Shown here: positions 50,863 through 60,339 of the stretch, one piece after another
Layout: each line of letters opens with the position of its first letter
Position numbering within the stretch: position 1 is the first letter of the stretch
DNA from: Microbacterium sp. B35-30
GTDB lineage: Bacteria; Actinomycetota; Actinomycetes; Actinomycetales; Microbacteriaceae
Assembly: GCF_010634855.1 (NCBI RefSeq)
Contig: NZ_MWLQ01000002.1
Coordinates: forward strand, 62,001 to 126,000
DNA: 64,000 nt
Direction of reading: 5' to 3'
The notes under the pieces: model-generated
The model's database searches: none
What the model was told of the DNA's origin: nothing
What the model saw: the letters and a program-made list of their open reading frames with translations, nothing else
Position numbers and translations under genes: made by a program

Positions 50863-51267
50863 TCAGGCGGCCCAGCCGCACATGCCGCACTCGCCCGTCG
50901 CCGACACCTCGACGAAGCAGTTCGGGCACATCGCGCGCAGGCGGTCCGGGATGGTCGGCTTCGCGACGCGGCGCTCCGCGGCGGGACGCGCGGCCGCGCG
51001 CCCCGACCCGCGGACGGGGGCCAGCGACGGCGCTGACGGAGGCAGCTGGATCTCGGGCCGGTGCTCGGCGCAGTAGAAGCGCACGTAGCCGTCGTGGTTC
51101 TTCGGGTGCCGGTGCTTGTACGCCCAGAGCTCGCTGCGCTCGCGCGGCTCGGAGTCGGCGCCGCACGTGAAGCACCGCGTCGGCTCGCCCGGAACGACGT
51201 CGGCCACCAGCACGAGGGTGTCGAAGGGGATGGCGTCCCGCCAGTCCGACGAAGCGACGATCTTCAT
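50863..51267 (-). CDS. Zinc-ribbon hypothetical protein
   Basis: A 134-residue protein starting at ATG 51267 behind GGAGGAAA. Two metal sites are suggested: CFTCGADSE with a later FYCAEH, and a C-terminal ribbon CPNCFVEVSATGECGMCGW. A Pro/Arg-rich linker separates them. No enzymatic motif is visible; small proteins of this type are conserved in Microbacteriaceae without assigned function. A nucleic-acid or protein-binding role is a guess. It is divergent from the DNA glycosylase gene. Confidence 0.8.
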   Translation of the reverse strand: MKIVASSDWRDAIPFDTLVLVADVVPGEPTRCFTCGADSEPRERSELWAYKHRHPKNHDGYVRFYCAEHRPEIQLPPSAPSLAPVRGSGRAAARPAAERRVAKPTIPDRLRAMCPNCFVEVSATGECGMCGWAA

Positions 51268-51420
51268 GGCGTTTCCTCCCTGCGTGGACCGCACAGGCCC
51301 GACATTCCAAGGTAAGCGACGGCGGGGGCTCCCGGCGACCGAACGTGTGACCTCGACATGAAGGTTCGAGGACGACTCGAGTGCCGTGCCCCGGGTCGCA
51401 AGGGCGTCGGCGGCCCCGCA

Positions 51421-51426
51421 TAGTCT
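51421..51426 (+). promoter_or_regulatory. -10 box TAGTCT, leaderless tag start
   Basis: TAGTCT is 6 nt before GTG 51433. Confidence 0.5.
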
Positions 51427-51432
51427 GGCTCG

Positions 51433-52005
51433 GTGAGCACCGATGTCCGCCTCGGATCCGATGGCCGCGCGCGCTGCGCGTGGGTCGGCGACGACCCCGA
51501 GTACGCCCGCTACCACGACGAGGAGTGGGGGGTGCCGCTGCACGGCGACCGTGCGCTCTTCGAGAAGCTCAGTCTCGAGGGCTTCCAGGCCGGACTGTCC
51601 TGGATCACGATCCTGCGCAAGCGCCCGCGGTTCCGCGAGGTGTTCGCCGGCTTCGAGCCCGAGGTCGTGGCGGCGTTCCGCGACGACGACATCGCGCGCT
51701 TGATGACGGATGCCGGCATCATCCGCAATCGCGCCAAGATCGAGGCGACGATCTCCAACGCGCGCCTGGTGCTCGAACTCGAGCCGGGCGAGCTGGATGC
51801 CCTCATGTGGTCTTTCGCACCGGCATCCCATCGCCGCCCGTCGTCGTTCGCGGAGGTGCCGGCGACGACCCCTGCATCGGACGCGCTCAGCAAGGCGCTG
51901 CGAAAGCGCGGCTTCCGCTTCGTCGGACCCACGACGATGTACGCGCTGATGCAATCCGCCGGCATGGTCGACGATCACGTCGACGGCTGCTGGCGCACCC
52001 ACTGA
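51433..52005 (+). CDS. tag: DNA-3-methyladenine glycosylase I
   Basis: A 190-residue Tag glycosylase that removes 3-methyladenine from alkylated DNA. Signatures: RCAWVGDDPEYARYHDEEWGVPLHGD with the zinc ligands Cys and His, LFEKLSLEGFQAGLSWITILRKRPRFREVF (helix-hairpin-helix region and base pocket), GIIRNRAKIEATISNA, and FVGPTTMYALMQSAGMVDDHVDGCW with the second His/Cys zinc pair. GTG 51433 has a leaderless -10. It is monocistronic as far as seen. Confidence 0.95.
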   Translation: MSTDVRLGSDGRARCAWVGDDPEYARYHDEEWGVPLHGDRALFEKLSLEGFQAGLSWITILRKRPRFREVFAGFEPEVVAAFRDDDIARLMTDAGIIRNRAKIEATISNARLVLELEPGELDALMWSFAPASHRRPSSFAEVPATTPASDALSKALRKRGFRFVGPTTMYALMQSAGMVDDHVDGCWRTH

Positions 52006-52162
52006 GATCCCCTCGCCTGCCCCTGGCGCGTCGGTCGGACGCCGCGATCCTGCGCGGGAATGTACGTGCTGGCGCGGATCCGCGCCGCGGCGCGGCTCCG
52101 TAACGTCGCCAGGACAGAGCAACGATCGTCGCCCACCGCGGACGACGGAACGGAGGGACGTC

Positions 52163-52693
52163 ATGCGCAAGGCACTCAGGGTCGCGTTCTCGGTCGTGAC
52201 CATCCTGCTCGTCGCGGCCGTCGCGATGCAGCTGTACCTCGCCGGGGTGGGGGTCTTCAGCGACCCGGAGGATGAGCTCTTCGCCATCCACGGCTGGAAC
52301 GGGCGCATCGTGCTCCCCGCGCTCATCCTGCTCACGGTGATCCTGGCCGCCGTGACGAAGGCCGGCAAGAGCACGATCTGGCTGTCGGTCCTGCTGGTCG
52401 GCCTCCTCATCATGCAGACGCTGATCTTCATCGTCACCGGCCTCATCTTCAACATCGGCCCCGACCACGCGAACCCGCCGCTCGGTGCGACGCTGCTGGT
52501 CAGCCTCCACCCGCTCAACGGGCTGCTGATCCTGTGGTTCTCGTTCGTGGTCGCCAAGAGGGCGTACAAGCGGGCGTTCCGGTCGGAGACCACGGATGCC
52601 GAGGCCGAGGCGACAGCCGCAGAACCGGGGACGGCCGCACCGCAGGTGCCCGAGCCGAGCCCCGGCGACGCGGTCGGTGCGCCGTCGCGATAG
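52163..52693 (+). CDS. DUF6220-like four-helix membrane protein
   Basis: The 176-residue protein starts at ATG 52163 (GGAGG upstream). Four transmembrane helices are visible (VAFSVVTILLVAAVAMQLYL, VLPALILLTVILAAV, IWLSVLLVGLLIMQTLIFIV and a last one around NGLLILWFSFVVAKRAY), with conserved IHGWNG and SLHPLNG segments, whose His residues suggest heme or metal contact. The C-terminus is acidic and disordered. It is 9 bp upstream of a membrane multicopper oxidase gene and probably co-transcribed; TAACGT at 52101-52106 is a candidate -10. A role as electron or copper partner of the oxidase is inferred. Confidence 0.75.
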   Translation: MRKALRVAFSVVTILLVAAVAMQLYLAGVGVFSDPEDELFAIHGWNGRIVLPALILLTVILAAVTKAGKSTIWLSVLLVGLLIMQTLIFIVTGLIFNIGPDHANPPLGATLLVSLHPLNGLLILWFSFVVAKRAYKRAFRSETTDAEAEATAAEPGTAAPQVPEPSPGDAVGAPSR

Positions 52694-52702
52694 GCGAAGA
52701 AC

Positions 52703-54958
52703 ATGTCGGCCGCGGTCCTGCAACTGCTGTACGGCGCAGCGGCCGTCGGGGCGGCCGTCGTCTGGGGCACCCTCGCGACGGGGGGCGGAGGAGCCGGGCG
52801 GGAGCGGGCGGACAGCCCCTCCCGCCCCGTCACCTGGGCCCTCGTCGCCACCGGTGCAGCCCTGCTGATCGGACGCCTGCTCATCGCCGCCGCGCTGGCG
52901 ACGGCATCCGCGTTCTTCGTCCAGGACCGGCTCTGGGGGCTCGCCCTGTCGATTCCGATGGAGGTCGCCGCCGTCGTCGCGTTCGTGCTGCGATGGCAGG
53001 TCGCCCGGGCGCTCGCCGGCGGCGCCGCGCTCGCGGCGGGTGCCGAACTGGTCTTCTCGATCGTGCTGGGGGCGCCGGTCGCGACCTGGGCGGCGATCGG
53101 GGTGGTCGTCGCCGTGATCGCCGGAGCCGTCTGCTGGGCGCTGGTCGGACTCCGCCGCGGCCGCCGCCCGGCGGCGGCCGCGCTCGCCGCGGGGGCTGCG
53201 GGTGTGCTCGCCCTCGCGCTCGTCGGCTGGACCGGCGCGACGGGTCACGGAGGGCTCGCCGACGGAGGCTTCCAGGCGCACGGCCACACCGGTGCCCCGC
53301 ATCCCCAGCCCGTGCCCGGCGCCGCGCCGGTACCACCGGGCGCCTCAGCGCCAGAGGCGGCCGGGCCGGCGGCGCCCGACGAGCCCGCGGCGCCCGACCT
53401 GCCCGCGGCGCCTGAACTGCCGGCGGCGCCGGCGGGAGCGCCCACGGGCGCCGCGCAGGAGGTGCTGGTCACCGCGCTCACCGGCCGGGTGTCGGCATCC
53501 GCCCCCCGCCTCGAGGTGGCGCTCGTCGCGCAGCAGCAGGAGGTGACACTGCCCTCCGGCGGCCGGCTCGACGCGTGGACCTTCGGCGAGCTCGGCGGTC
53601 CGGCGGTGTCCGCCACGGTGGGGGACGTGCTCGAGGTGCGGCTGGACAACCGCGACATCGCCGACGGCGCGACGGTGCACTGGCACGGCTATCCGGTGCC
53701 TGCTGCGGCCGACGGGGTGGCGGGAGTGACCCAGGATGCCGTCGCCCCGGGCGGGTCGCACGTCACGACGTTCCCGCTCACCCGCCCGGGGACGTACTGG
53801 TACCACACCCATCAGCTCGGCTCGATCGGGGTGACCCGAGGGCTGTTCGGCACGCTCGTCGTGCAGCCGCCGGGTGGACAGGTCGACGACATCGACATCG
53901 TGCTGCCATTGCACACCTATGGAGACGCCGTCGTGTTCGGGTCCGACACCGAGGAGCAGCGCATCGACGCCCGGCCGGGCGACACTGTGCGGGTGCGTCT
54001 GGTCAACACCGACCAGCTGGCGCAGCGGTTCACGGTCTCGGGTGCGCCGTTCCACGTCGTGGCGATCGACGGCTCGGAGGTCGAGACGGGCGAGCTCTCG
54101 GACTCGGCGATCGAGGTGCCCGCGGGCGGTCGGGTCGACGTGGGGCTGACGATGGGTGCCGGCGCTGTCGCGGTGAGGGCTGAGGCATCCCGCGCCGCCG
54201 TTGTCGTGCTCGACGACAGCGCGGCCGGCGGCGACCCGGCCGGCGGCGACGCGGCCGGCGGTGATGCGCCCGGCGGCGATGCGGCCCGTGGCGACCTGCC
54301 CGAGGTCGAGCCGGTCCGCACGTTCGACCCGCTGACCGAGGTGACGGCGTCGACGCCGCCTGACACGGCAGCGGCGGAGGCGATCGCGCGTGCCGAGGCT
54401 GGGCCCACGCGCCCAGAGGCTCCGGGCGACCCGCCTGCGCCCCCGCAGCCGGAGGCTCCGCTCGACGCGCCAGCGGCGAGTGGAGGGGCAGCGGGGACGG
54501 CGTCTGGAGAGGGCGTGGGGACGGTCTTCGACGTCGAAGACGTGCACGTGCTGGACCGGCTGCCGCGGCTCGTGCACGGCGTGCCCCAGTACGCCTACAC
54601 CGTGAACGGCGCCGTCTACCCGCACATCGCGCCGACGGTCGTCGCCGAGGGCGACGTGGTACGCGTGACGGTGGTGAACCGTGGCTTCGAGACCCACCCG
54701 ATGCACCCGCACGGGCACACGGTGCGCGTGCTGTCGGTCGACGGGGTGGCGCCGGCGTCGCCGCTGTGGCTGGACACCTTCGATGTCGGCCCCGGCGAGG
54801 TGTGGGAGGTCGCCTTCGTCGCCGACAACCCCGGCATCTGGATGGACCACTGCCACAACCTCGACCACGCCGCCCTGGGCATGGTGATGCACATCGCCTA
54901 CGAGGGGGTGCGGACGCCCCTCGCCGACGGCGGCCACGCCGGCAACGCGCCGGAGTGA
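52703..54958 (+). CDS. Membrane-anchored multicopper oxidase
   Basis: A 751-residue protein. Residues 1-180 contain five or six transmembrane helices. A Pro/Ala-rich segment follows, then a three-domain multicopper oxidase outside the membrane. Copper ligands are complete: HWHGYP (His326/328), WYHTHQ (His368/370), HPMHPHGH (from His665) and HCHNLDHAALGM (His716-Cys717-His718, His722, Met727) for T1 and T2/T3 copper. It oxidises a small substrate or Cu(I)/Fe(II)/Mn(II) with oxygen. The part between domains 2 and 3 has DPAGGDAAGGDAPGGDAARGD-type repeats and, at about 565-608, an in-frame dispersed repeat. The partner is the upstream DUF6220 protein. Confidence 0.9.
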   Translation: MSAAVLQLLYGAAAVGAAVVWGTLATGGGGAGRERADSPSRPVTWALVATGAALLIGRLLIAAALATASAFFVQDRLWGLALSIPMEVAAVVAFVLRWQVARALAGGAALAAGAELVFSIVLGAPVATWAAIGVVVAVIAGAVCWALVGLRRGRRPAAAALAAGAAGVLALALVGWTGATGHGGLADGGFQAHGHTGAPHPQPVPGAAPVPPGASAPEAAGPAAPDEPAAPDLPAAPELPAAPAGAPTGAAQEVLVTALTGRVSASAPRLEVALVAQQQEVTLPSGGRLDAWTFGELGGPAVSATVGDVLEVRLDNRDIADGATVHWHGYPVPAAADGVAGVTQDAVAPGGSHVTTFPLTRPGTYWYHTHQLGSIGVTRGLFGTLVVQPPGGQVDDIDIVLPLHTYGDAVVFGSDTEEQRIDARPGDTVRVRLVNTDQLAQRFTVSGAPFHVVAIDGSEVETGELSDSAIEVPAGGRVDVGLTMGAGAVAVRAEASRAAVVVLDDSAAGGDPAGGDAAGGDAPGGDAARGDLPEVEPVRTFDPLTEVTASTPPDTAAAEAIARAEAGPTRPEAPGDPPAPPQPEAPLDAPAASGGAAGTASGEGVGTVFDVEDVHVLDRLPRLVHGVPQYAYTVNGAVYPHIAPTVVAEGDVVRVTVVNRGFETHPMHPHGHTVRVLSVDGVAPASPLWLDTFDVGPGEVWEVAFVADNPGIWMDHCHNLDHAALGMVMHIAYEGVRTPLADGGHAGNAPE
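54395..54526. repeat. Dispersed coding repeat family P1, longest copy, in multicopper oxidase gene
   Basis: It opens GAGGCTGGGCCCACGCGCCC, continues through CCGGAGGCTCCGCTCGACGC and ends GAGGGCGTGGGGACGGTC. The gene reads it in the opposite sense to the other copies, giving AGPTRPEAPGDPPAPPQPEA and then PLDAPAASGGAAGTASG. Confidence 0.85.
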
Positions 54959-55057
54959 GGCTTCGTCGACCCGGGGCGCTGCGGCGGCGAGGCCACGCGA
55001 CCCGGTGCGCCGCAGCGGCGGAGGCGCTACTGTGGCGGCGAGGCCAGGGGGACTGGC

Positions 55058-57784
55058 ATGCCGCAGCTTCTGGGACGCGACGCGGTGATCAAGCGGGTCG
55101 CCGCTGCGGTGGATCGCGCCCTCGGCGCGGGCGGCGGCACGATCGTCGCGAGCGGTCCGGCCGGTGTCGGCACGACCGCGGTGGTCGATGAGGCGCTGCG
55201 GCCGCTGCGGGCGAGGGTCGACGCGGCATCGGCGGCGCTGCCGGAGACGGTCCCCACGTCCTCTCCAGACGCCGTCTCCGCTGCCCCTCCACTCGCCGCT
55301 GGCGCGCCGCCCGGAGCCTCTGGGCGCATGGGCCCAGGCGGGTCGCCCGGAGCCTCTGGGCGCGTGGGCCCAGCCTCGATCTGGTGGATCGACGATGTGC
55401 AGCGGATGCCGCGGGCCGAGGTGGAACGCCTGCGCGAGGCAGCCGCGACGCGGGTCGTCGTGGTGTCGGGGCGGCGGCCCCTCGGCTCGGCGGCGGGTCT
55501 CGTGCGCGACGCCGTGCGCGGGGACCCCGCCGCTGTCGTCGACGTCGAGCCGCTGCCGCCGGAGGATGCGCTCGCCGCGGTTGGTGCGGGCGACATCGAT
55601 GCGGCGCGCGCGTGCGGTGGGCGTCTGAGGCTGCTCGGCGTCTGGTCGGGCGCCATGTCGGCGCCCGATGCGGAGGGCGGCCGGCCTGCCCTGCCGGGCG
55701 GAGTGCCGGGGCCGGGCGGCACCGGGCGCCCGCCGGCGGGGGATCCGGTGCCGACGGCCGTGAGCGCGGTCGTGGAGGACCTGCTCGCCGACCTTCCGCC
55801 GGATGCTCGGGCCATGTGCGAGGTCATCGCGATCGGCGGCCCCGCTCCGCGGATCGCGGCGATCGAGCAGGTGCTGCAGATCGACGGGTTCGACGATGTG
55901 CTCGCGGGGCTCGTCGACGCCGGACTCATCGAGATCGACGGCGTGCGGGTGCGCTCAGCGGTGCCCGTCTGCACGGTCGTCGTCGCAGCGCACGCCGGGG
56001 CCGCCCGCGCTGCGGGCCTGCGCGCCGCGTACGCCGAGGGGCTCGCCGGCCTCCCCGGCGTCGATCCCCGCGAGACGGCCGAGCACGTGCGACTCGTCGC
56101 CGACCGGCTGCCCCGCGACTTCTCGATCGCGGTGCTGAGGGCGTCGGCCGAACGCCGGCTGGCGGCATCCGATCCCGATGGAGCCGTCGCCGACCTCGAG
56201 GTCGCCGCCGCCCTCGCAGAGTCGGCGGTCGACGGCGGCACGCCGGCTGACCGGGTACGCGCGTTCGAGACGCTGTTCGCCCATGCGGTGGCGCGGTATT
56301 TCGCAGGTCCGCTCGAGGAGGCGGAGGTGCTCCTGCGCCGCGCCGAGCGCCTCGCCGACGTCGCCACGCCTGCGCAGCGGGACGAGCTCCACCTGTATCG
56401 CATCTACCTCAGGGCGGATCGCGGCACGCCCGCCGCCACCCCGCTGACAGTGGGCGTCTACGACACCCCCGATCATCGTGCGGCGATGGCGGTGCGGCAC
56501 CTGTTCCTGGCCGACCGTGGCGACGATCTCGTCGAGACCGATGCCGTGTGCGCGGTCCTCGTCGGATTCGACGGCGACGACGCGACGCCCACCGGGCGCG
56601 GAGCCGCGGCGCTCGGCCGCTCGGTGCGGGCATCGATCGCCGGAGACCTGGAGCTTGCTGAGAACCAGGCGGCTCAGGGGTTCGCAGTAGCAGGCGACGC
56701 CGCGCCGGAGCTGGCCGGCGCGCTGCTGCGCGAACTCATCCGGCTGTGCACGCTGCGGGGCGATCTCGAGGCCGCCCAGCGCTATGCCGCGACGCCGTTC
56801 GACGGACGCGTGCCGCGTGCGGTCGAGGCATCCGTCGTTGTTCAGCGCGCCGCCGTCGCCACGATGCGGGGCGATCTCATCGCCGCGACCGAGAACGCCG
56901 AGCGCGCCCTGACGATGACCCGCGCGGCGCCGGTGCCGCGCGGGCTGGTGCGGTGCGCGGCGTGGGTGGCGCTGCTGAGCGCGATGCGCGGCGACGTCGC
57001 GCGGGCGCGATCGCTCGTCGCCGAGGCCGGACGCATCTTCCCCCTCGAGGGCAATCTGCTGCTCGCGACCATCGTGCAGCTCGCCCGCGCGCAGCTGGCC
57101 CTGCGCGACGGCGGATCGATGCCGCCGTCGTTCGAGTTCCGCATGGAGCGGACCGAAGGGCCGTCGCGCCTGCTGCTGCCCATGCTGTCGGCGCGGCTGG
57201 CGCTCCAGCACGGCGACGACGCGGTCCTCGATCTCGCCCTCGCCGAGCTCGACAGGCTGGCGACGAGCCCGCCCGCCGCCGCCCTCGCGCAGCGCGTGCG
57301 GGCGCTGCGCCTCGTGCCCACCCGCGGTCGCCGAGACGCGATCGAGGCGCTCGACGACAGTGCGACCACCCTCGCCGGCCTCGGATTCGCCGGGCTCGCC
57401 GCCGAGACCCGGCTGGAATGGGCCGAGCTCGCCGCGGAGCGCGGTGAAGCCTCGGCACGGGACGCGGTGCTCGAACTGGTGCCGTATTTCGACACGCAGG
57501 GCCTCGACGACTGGGGCGATCGCGCGCGCCGGCTCGCGCGCACCATCGGCGTGCGGATCGGTGGCCGCCGGGGAGGCGCGGGGGAGCTCACCCGCCGCGA
57601 GTCCGAGGTCGTCGATCTGGTCGTGGCGGGTCTGTCGAACGCCGAGATCGCGCGGCGGCTCTTCCTCAGCGAACGCACCGTCGAGACCCACCTGCAGCAT
57701 GTCTACCGCCGGCTGGGCGTCGAATCGCGGCTCGCGCTGGTGCAGCGGTGGGCGGCGGGCGCGGATGGCCAGGCCGCGTCGTGA
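55058..57784 (+). CDS. Large LuxR-family regulator with degenerate P-loop (LAL-like)
   Basis: This 908-residue protein has an ATPase-like N-terminus, a helical TPR-like middle and a C-terminal LuxR HTH (ELTRRESEVVDLVVAGLSNAEIARRLFLSERTVETHLQHVYRRLGV split by position, about 850-895). The P-loop reads ASGPAGVGTTAV: the essential Lys of GxxGxGKT is Thr, so ATP hydrolysis is probably lost; WWIDDVQRM is the Walker B remnant. Residues 63-107 come from a dispersed repeat lying between these motifs. It starts at ATG 55058 after AGGGGGA, with TACTGT near 55029 as a possible -10. It sits just upstream of the PEP-utilising enzyme and may activate it. Confidence 0.85.
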   Translation: MPQLLGRDAVIKRVAAAVDRALGAGGGTIVASGPAGVGTTAVVDEALRPLRARVDAASAALPETVPTSSPDAVSAAPPLAAGAPPGASGRMGPGGSPGASGRVGPASIWWIDDVQRMPRAEVERLREAAATRVVVVSGRRPLGSAAGLVRDAVRGDPAAVVDVEPLPPEDALAAVGAGDIDAARACGGRLRLLGVWSGAMSAPDAEGGRPALPGGVPGPGGTGRPPAGDPVPTAVSAVVEDLLADLPPDARAMCEVIAIGGPAPRIAAIEQVLQIDGFDDVLAGLVDAGLIEIDGVRVRSAVPVCTVVVAAHAGAARAAGLRAAYAEGLAGLPGVDPRETAEHVRLVADRLPRDFSIAVLRASAERRLAASDPDGAVADLEVAAALAESAVDGGTPADRVRAFETLFAHAVARYFAGPLEEAEVLLRRAERLADVATPAQRDELHLYRIYLRADRGTPAATPLTVGVYDTPDHRAAMAVRHLFLADRGDDLVETDAVCAVLVGFDGDDATPTGRGAAALGRSVRASIAGDLELAENQAAQGFAVAGDAAPELAGALLRELIRLCTLRGDLEAAQRYAATPFDGRVPRAVEASVVVQRAAVATMRGDLIAATENAERALTMTRAAPVPRGLVRCAAWVALLSAMRGDVARARSLVAEAGRIFPLEGNLLLATIVQLARAQLALRDGGSMPPSFEFRMERTEGPSRLLLPMLSARLALQHGDDAVLDLALAELDRLATSPPAAALAQRVRALRLVPTRGRRDAIEALDDSATTLAGLGFAGLAAETRLEWAELAAERGEASARDAVLELVPYFDTQGLDDWGDRARRLARTIGVRIGGRRGGAGELTRRESEVVDLVVAGLSNAEIARRLFLSERTVETHLQHVYRRLGVESRLALVQRWAAGADGQAAS
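55246..55377. repeat. Dispersed coding repeat family P1, copy in LuxR gene
   Basis: This 132-bp copy is in reverse orientation relative to the one at 54395, with the GAGCCTCTGGGCGC...GGGCCCA module present twice. It encodes SPDAVSAAPPLAAGAPPGAS followed by two GASGR(M/V)GP blocks in the regulator. Confidence 0.85.
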
Positions 57785-57857
57785 AGGGGGGCTGCGTCGT
57801 GAAAAGTACGTACCGCAACGGATGCCGGCTGCCGGTACTCGAGCGGAGCATGGCGAT

Positions 57858-60230
57858 ATGAGAACCATCGAAGCGATCCCTCTCACGGCCGCACTCCCGC
57901 GCCACGGCGGCAAGGCGGAGGGCCTGGCCGCGCTGCTCGCCACCGGCTTGCCCGTGCCCCCCGGCGTCGTCTTCGACGCGGCACCCCGCGCGGCCGCTCC
58001 CTCGATCGCGAGCGCTGCGGTCGCCATCGCCCGGGTGCACGCGTGGGACACGGTCGCGGTGCGGTCGTCCGCTGAAGGAGAGGACGGTGCCGTCTCGTCG
58101 GGGGCGGGCGCGTACGAGACGGTGCTGAGCGTTCCCGCCGGCGACGTCGACGCCATGACCGCCGCCGTCGACACGGTGCTCGGCTCGATCGGCGAGTCCG
58201 GTGCGGTGATCGTGCAGCAGATGGTGATGGCGGATGCCGCGGGCGTCACGTTCACCGTCGACCCCCTGACCGGCGCGCCCGCGGTCGTCGTGAACGCGGT
58301 CGCGGGGCTGGGCGCCGCACTGGTGTCGGGCGCTACGACGCCCTGGGTGCAGCGGTTCGACCGTGACGACGAGGGCGCGGTGTCCACCGACACGCTCGAC
58401 CTCGACGGCGCACCTCTCGACGCCACCCCGCTCCGCGAGGTGATCCGGCTGTCACTCCTCGCCGAGCAGGCCCGCGGCGGTCCCCAGGACGTCGAGTGGG
58501 CCGTCGAGGACGGCGCGGTGTGGCTCGTGCAGTCGCGCCCCGTGACGGCGCTCGCGGAGCAGATTCCGGTGGAGATCGTCGTGCCGCCCGGGTATTGGGT
58601 GCGTGACCCCACGCACGGCCGCCTTCCCCGTACGCGGATGACGTCGAGCGTCGTCGACGAAGGCGCGGCGGTGGGTCCGCTGAACCTGGAGTGGGGTCTG
58701 CTCGCGACGTTCGCGGGCGCGCGTATCGGCGGCTGGCACTACCTCACCATCGTCCCCGTCGGCGCTCCGCCGCCCGCACCGGGCAAGGCTCCGCCGACAC
58801 TGCCGGGGTGGCTCGTCTCCACGCTCGTCCGCACATCGCGCGAGGGCAGGGCCCGGTTGCGGGTGGCGCGGCACGCGATGAGGTCGGATGCCGCCTCCCG
58901 CCTGCTGGCCGAGTGGGAGGATCACCTGCGCGACGACCTGCGGACCGGCATCCTGGCGTCACAAGATGTGGACCTCGGCGGTCTGGACGATGACGCTCTC
59001 GCTGCGGAGCTGCGTGCCCGGGCGGAGACCATGCGCCGCAGCATCCAACTGCACTTCCGCGTTGCGATGCCCTACGGGCTGGGGATCTTCCATCTCGTCG
59101 AGTTCTGCCGAGCCCGCCTCGGCTGGGCGCCGGAGCAGACGCTCGACATGCTGTCGGGGCTGGCCGCCGTCGCATCCGACCCCGGGCGCGCGCTCGCGGC
59201 GATCGCGGCGATGCCCCCGGACAGCCCGGATCGCGCCGACGCGTACGAGCGGTTCCTCCGCTACTACGGCTGCCGCGCGCTCGACATCGAGGTGGCCGAG
59301 CCCACCCTCGCCGAGTCCCCGCACCTGCTGAACGCGCTGCTGGCCGCTGCCGCGGAGGCGGGCTCGGTCGACGGTGACATCGCGCGGGCGGACGCGCGTC
59401 GCGAGGTCGCCGACCGCGCGCGCACGCAGCTGTCCGGCTCCCCAGGTGGGCGTTCGCGGCTCGCCGAGTTCGACCGGCTGCTCGCCGGCGCCGAGCGGGT
59501 CTACGGGCTGCGCGACGACAACGTGTTCCTCACGGCCGACGCGCCGCTCGCACTCGTGCGGTATGCCGCGCTCGAGGCCGGCCGCCGTCTCGCCGCGCGG
59601 GAGACCCTCGATGCCCCCGACGACGTCTTCCATCTCACGGCCGAAGAAGCCGCGGCGGCGCTCGGCTCGAAGCATCCTCTCGACGACGTGCGCGCGCAGG
59701 CGCGGCGTGCCCGCGGCGAACGCGCGTGGGCCATCGCGCACCCCGGACCGATCAGCTACGGCGAGGATCCGGGGCCGGCGCCGAGGTTCACGTGGCTCAC
59801 GCGGGCGGAGCGCACTCCGACCGAGGCCGAGATGCTCATGGGCGAGCTCATCATGCCCGGCATCACCGCGCTCTCCGAGGGCGACGACGGCGTGCTGCGC
59901 GGCGTGCCCGCGTCGCCGGGGCACGTGACCGGGCCGGTGCGCGTCGTGCACGCCGAGGCCGACTTCCACCGCATCGAGCCGGGCGACATCGTCGTCTGCC
60001 CGGGCACGCGGCCGTCGTGGTCGGTGATCTTCCCGATGATCGGAGGCCTCGTGGCCGACGCCGGGGGAGCCCTGTCGCACCCCGCGATCATCGCGCGGGA
60101 GTACGGGGTCCCGGCGGTCGTCGCAGCCGTCGGCGCCACCGGCACCCTGCGCGACGGCGAGATCGTCACGATCGACGGCAGCGCGGGCACCGTGCACCGC
60201 CGGACGGAGCGCCGGGCGGGCGAAGACTAA
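57858..60230 (+). CDS. PEP-utilising phosphotransferase, rifampicin phosphotransferase-like
   Basis: A 790-residue enzyme with the pyruvate phosphate dikinase layout. The ATP-grasp-like domain (about 1-230) has VAVRSSAEGED, VTFTVDPLTG and QDVEWAVEDGAVWLVQSRPV. A central ~470-residue helical domain corresponds to the substrate domain of rifampicin phosphotransferases, and the swivelling domain (about 700-785) has GGALSHPAIIAREYGVPAVVA with phospho-His741. Order ATP-substrate-His fits RPH rather than PEP synthase (ATP-His-PEP). It is somewhat shorter than typical RPH, and the central domain is not diagnostic, so another hydroxyl substrate is possible. ATG 57858 follows GGAG. The upstream neighbour is the LuxR regulator. 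Confidence 0.8.
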   Translation: MRTIEAIPLTAALPRHGGKAEGLAALLATGLPVPPGVVFDAAPRAAAPSIASAAVAIARVHAWDTVAVRSSAEGEDGAVSSGAGAYETVLSVPAGDVDAMTAAVDTVLGSIGESGAVIVQQMVMADAAGVTFTVDPLTGAPAVVVNAVAGLGAALVSGATTPWVQRFDRDDEGAVSTDTLDLDGAPLDATPLREVIRLSLLAEQARGGPQDVEWAVEDGAVWLVQSRPVTALAEQIPVEIVVPPGYWVRDPTHGRLPRTRMTSSVVDEGAAVGPLNLEWGLLATFAGARIGGWHYLTIVPVGAPPPAPGKAPPTLPGWLVSTLVRTSREGRARLRVARHAMRSDAASRLLAEWEDHLRDDLRTGILASQDVDLGGLDDDALAAELRARAETMRRSIQLHFRVAMPYGLGIFHLVEFCRARLGWAPEQTLDMLSGLAAVASDPGRALAAIAAMPPDSPDRADAYERFLRYYGCRALDIEVAEPTLAESPHLLNALLAAAAEAGSVDGDIARADARREVADRARTQLSGSPGGRSRLAEFDRLLAGAERVYGLRDDNVFLTADAPLALVRYAALEAGRRLAARETLDAPDDVFHLTAEEAAAALGSKHPLDDVRAQARRARGERAWAIAHPGPISYGEDPGPAPRFTWLTRAERTPTEAEMLMGELIMPGITALSEGDDGVLRGVPASPGHVTGPVRVVHAEADFHRIEPGDIVVCPGTRPSWSVIFPMIGGLVADAGGALSHPAIIAREYGVPAVVAAVGATGTLRDGEIVTIDGSAGTVHRRTERRAGED

Positions 60231-60339
60231 GCCGTGGAGCACCGGGCCGTCGAGCACGGGGCTGGCGGAGAGCCGCGCCCGCGCGCACCGCGACCATGAC
60301 TCCGAGGTGCCGGCAGTGCGAGGAACAATCGGCCGCGCG

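Noticed and set aside
57800..57850. Rifamycin-associated element upstream of the RPH-like gene
   Set aside because: I see only a short GTACGTAC palindrome at 57806-57813, not a long inverted repeat of the kind reported for rifamycin-inducible genes.
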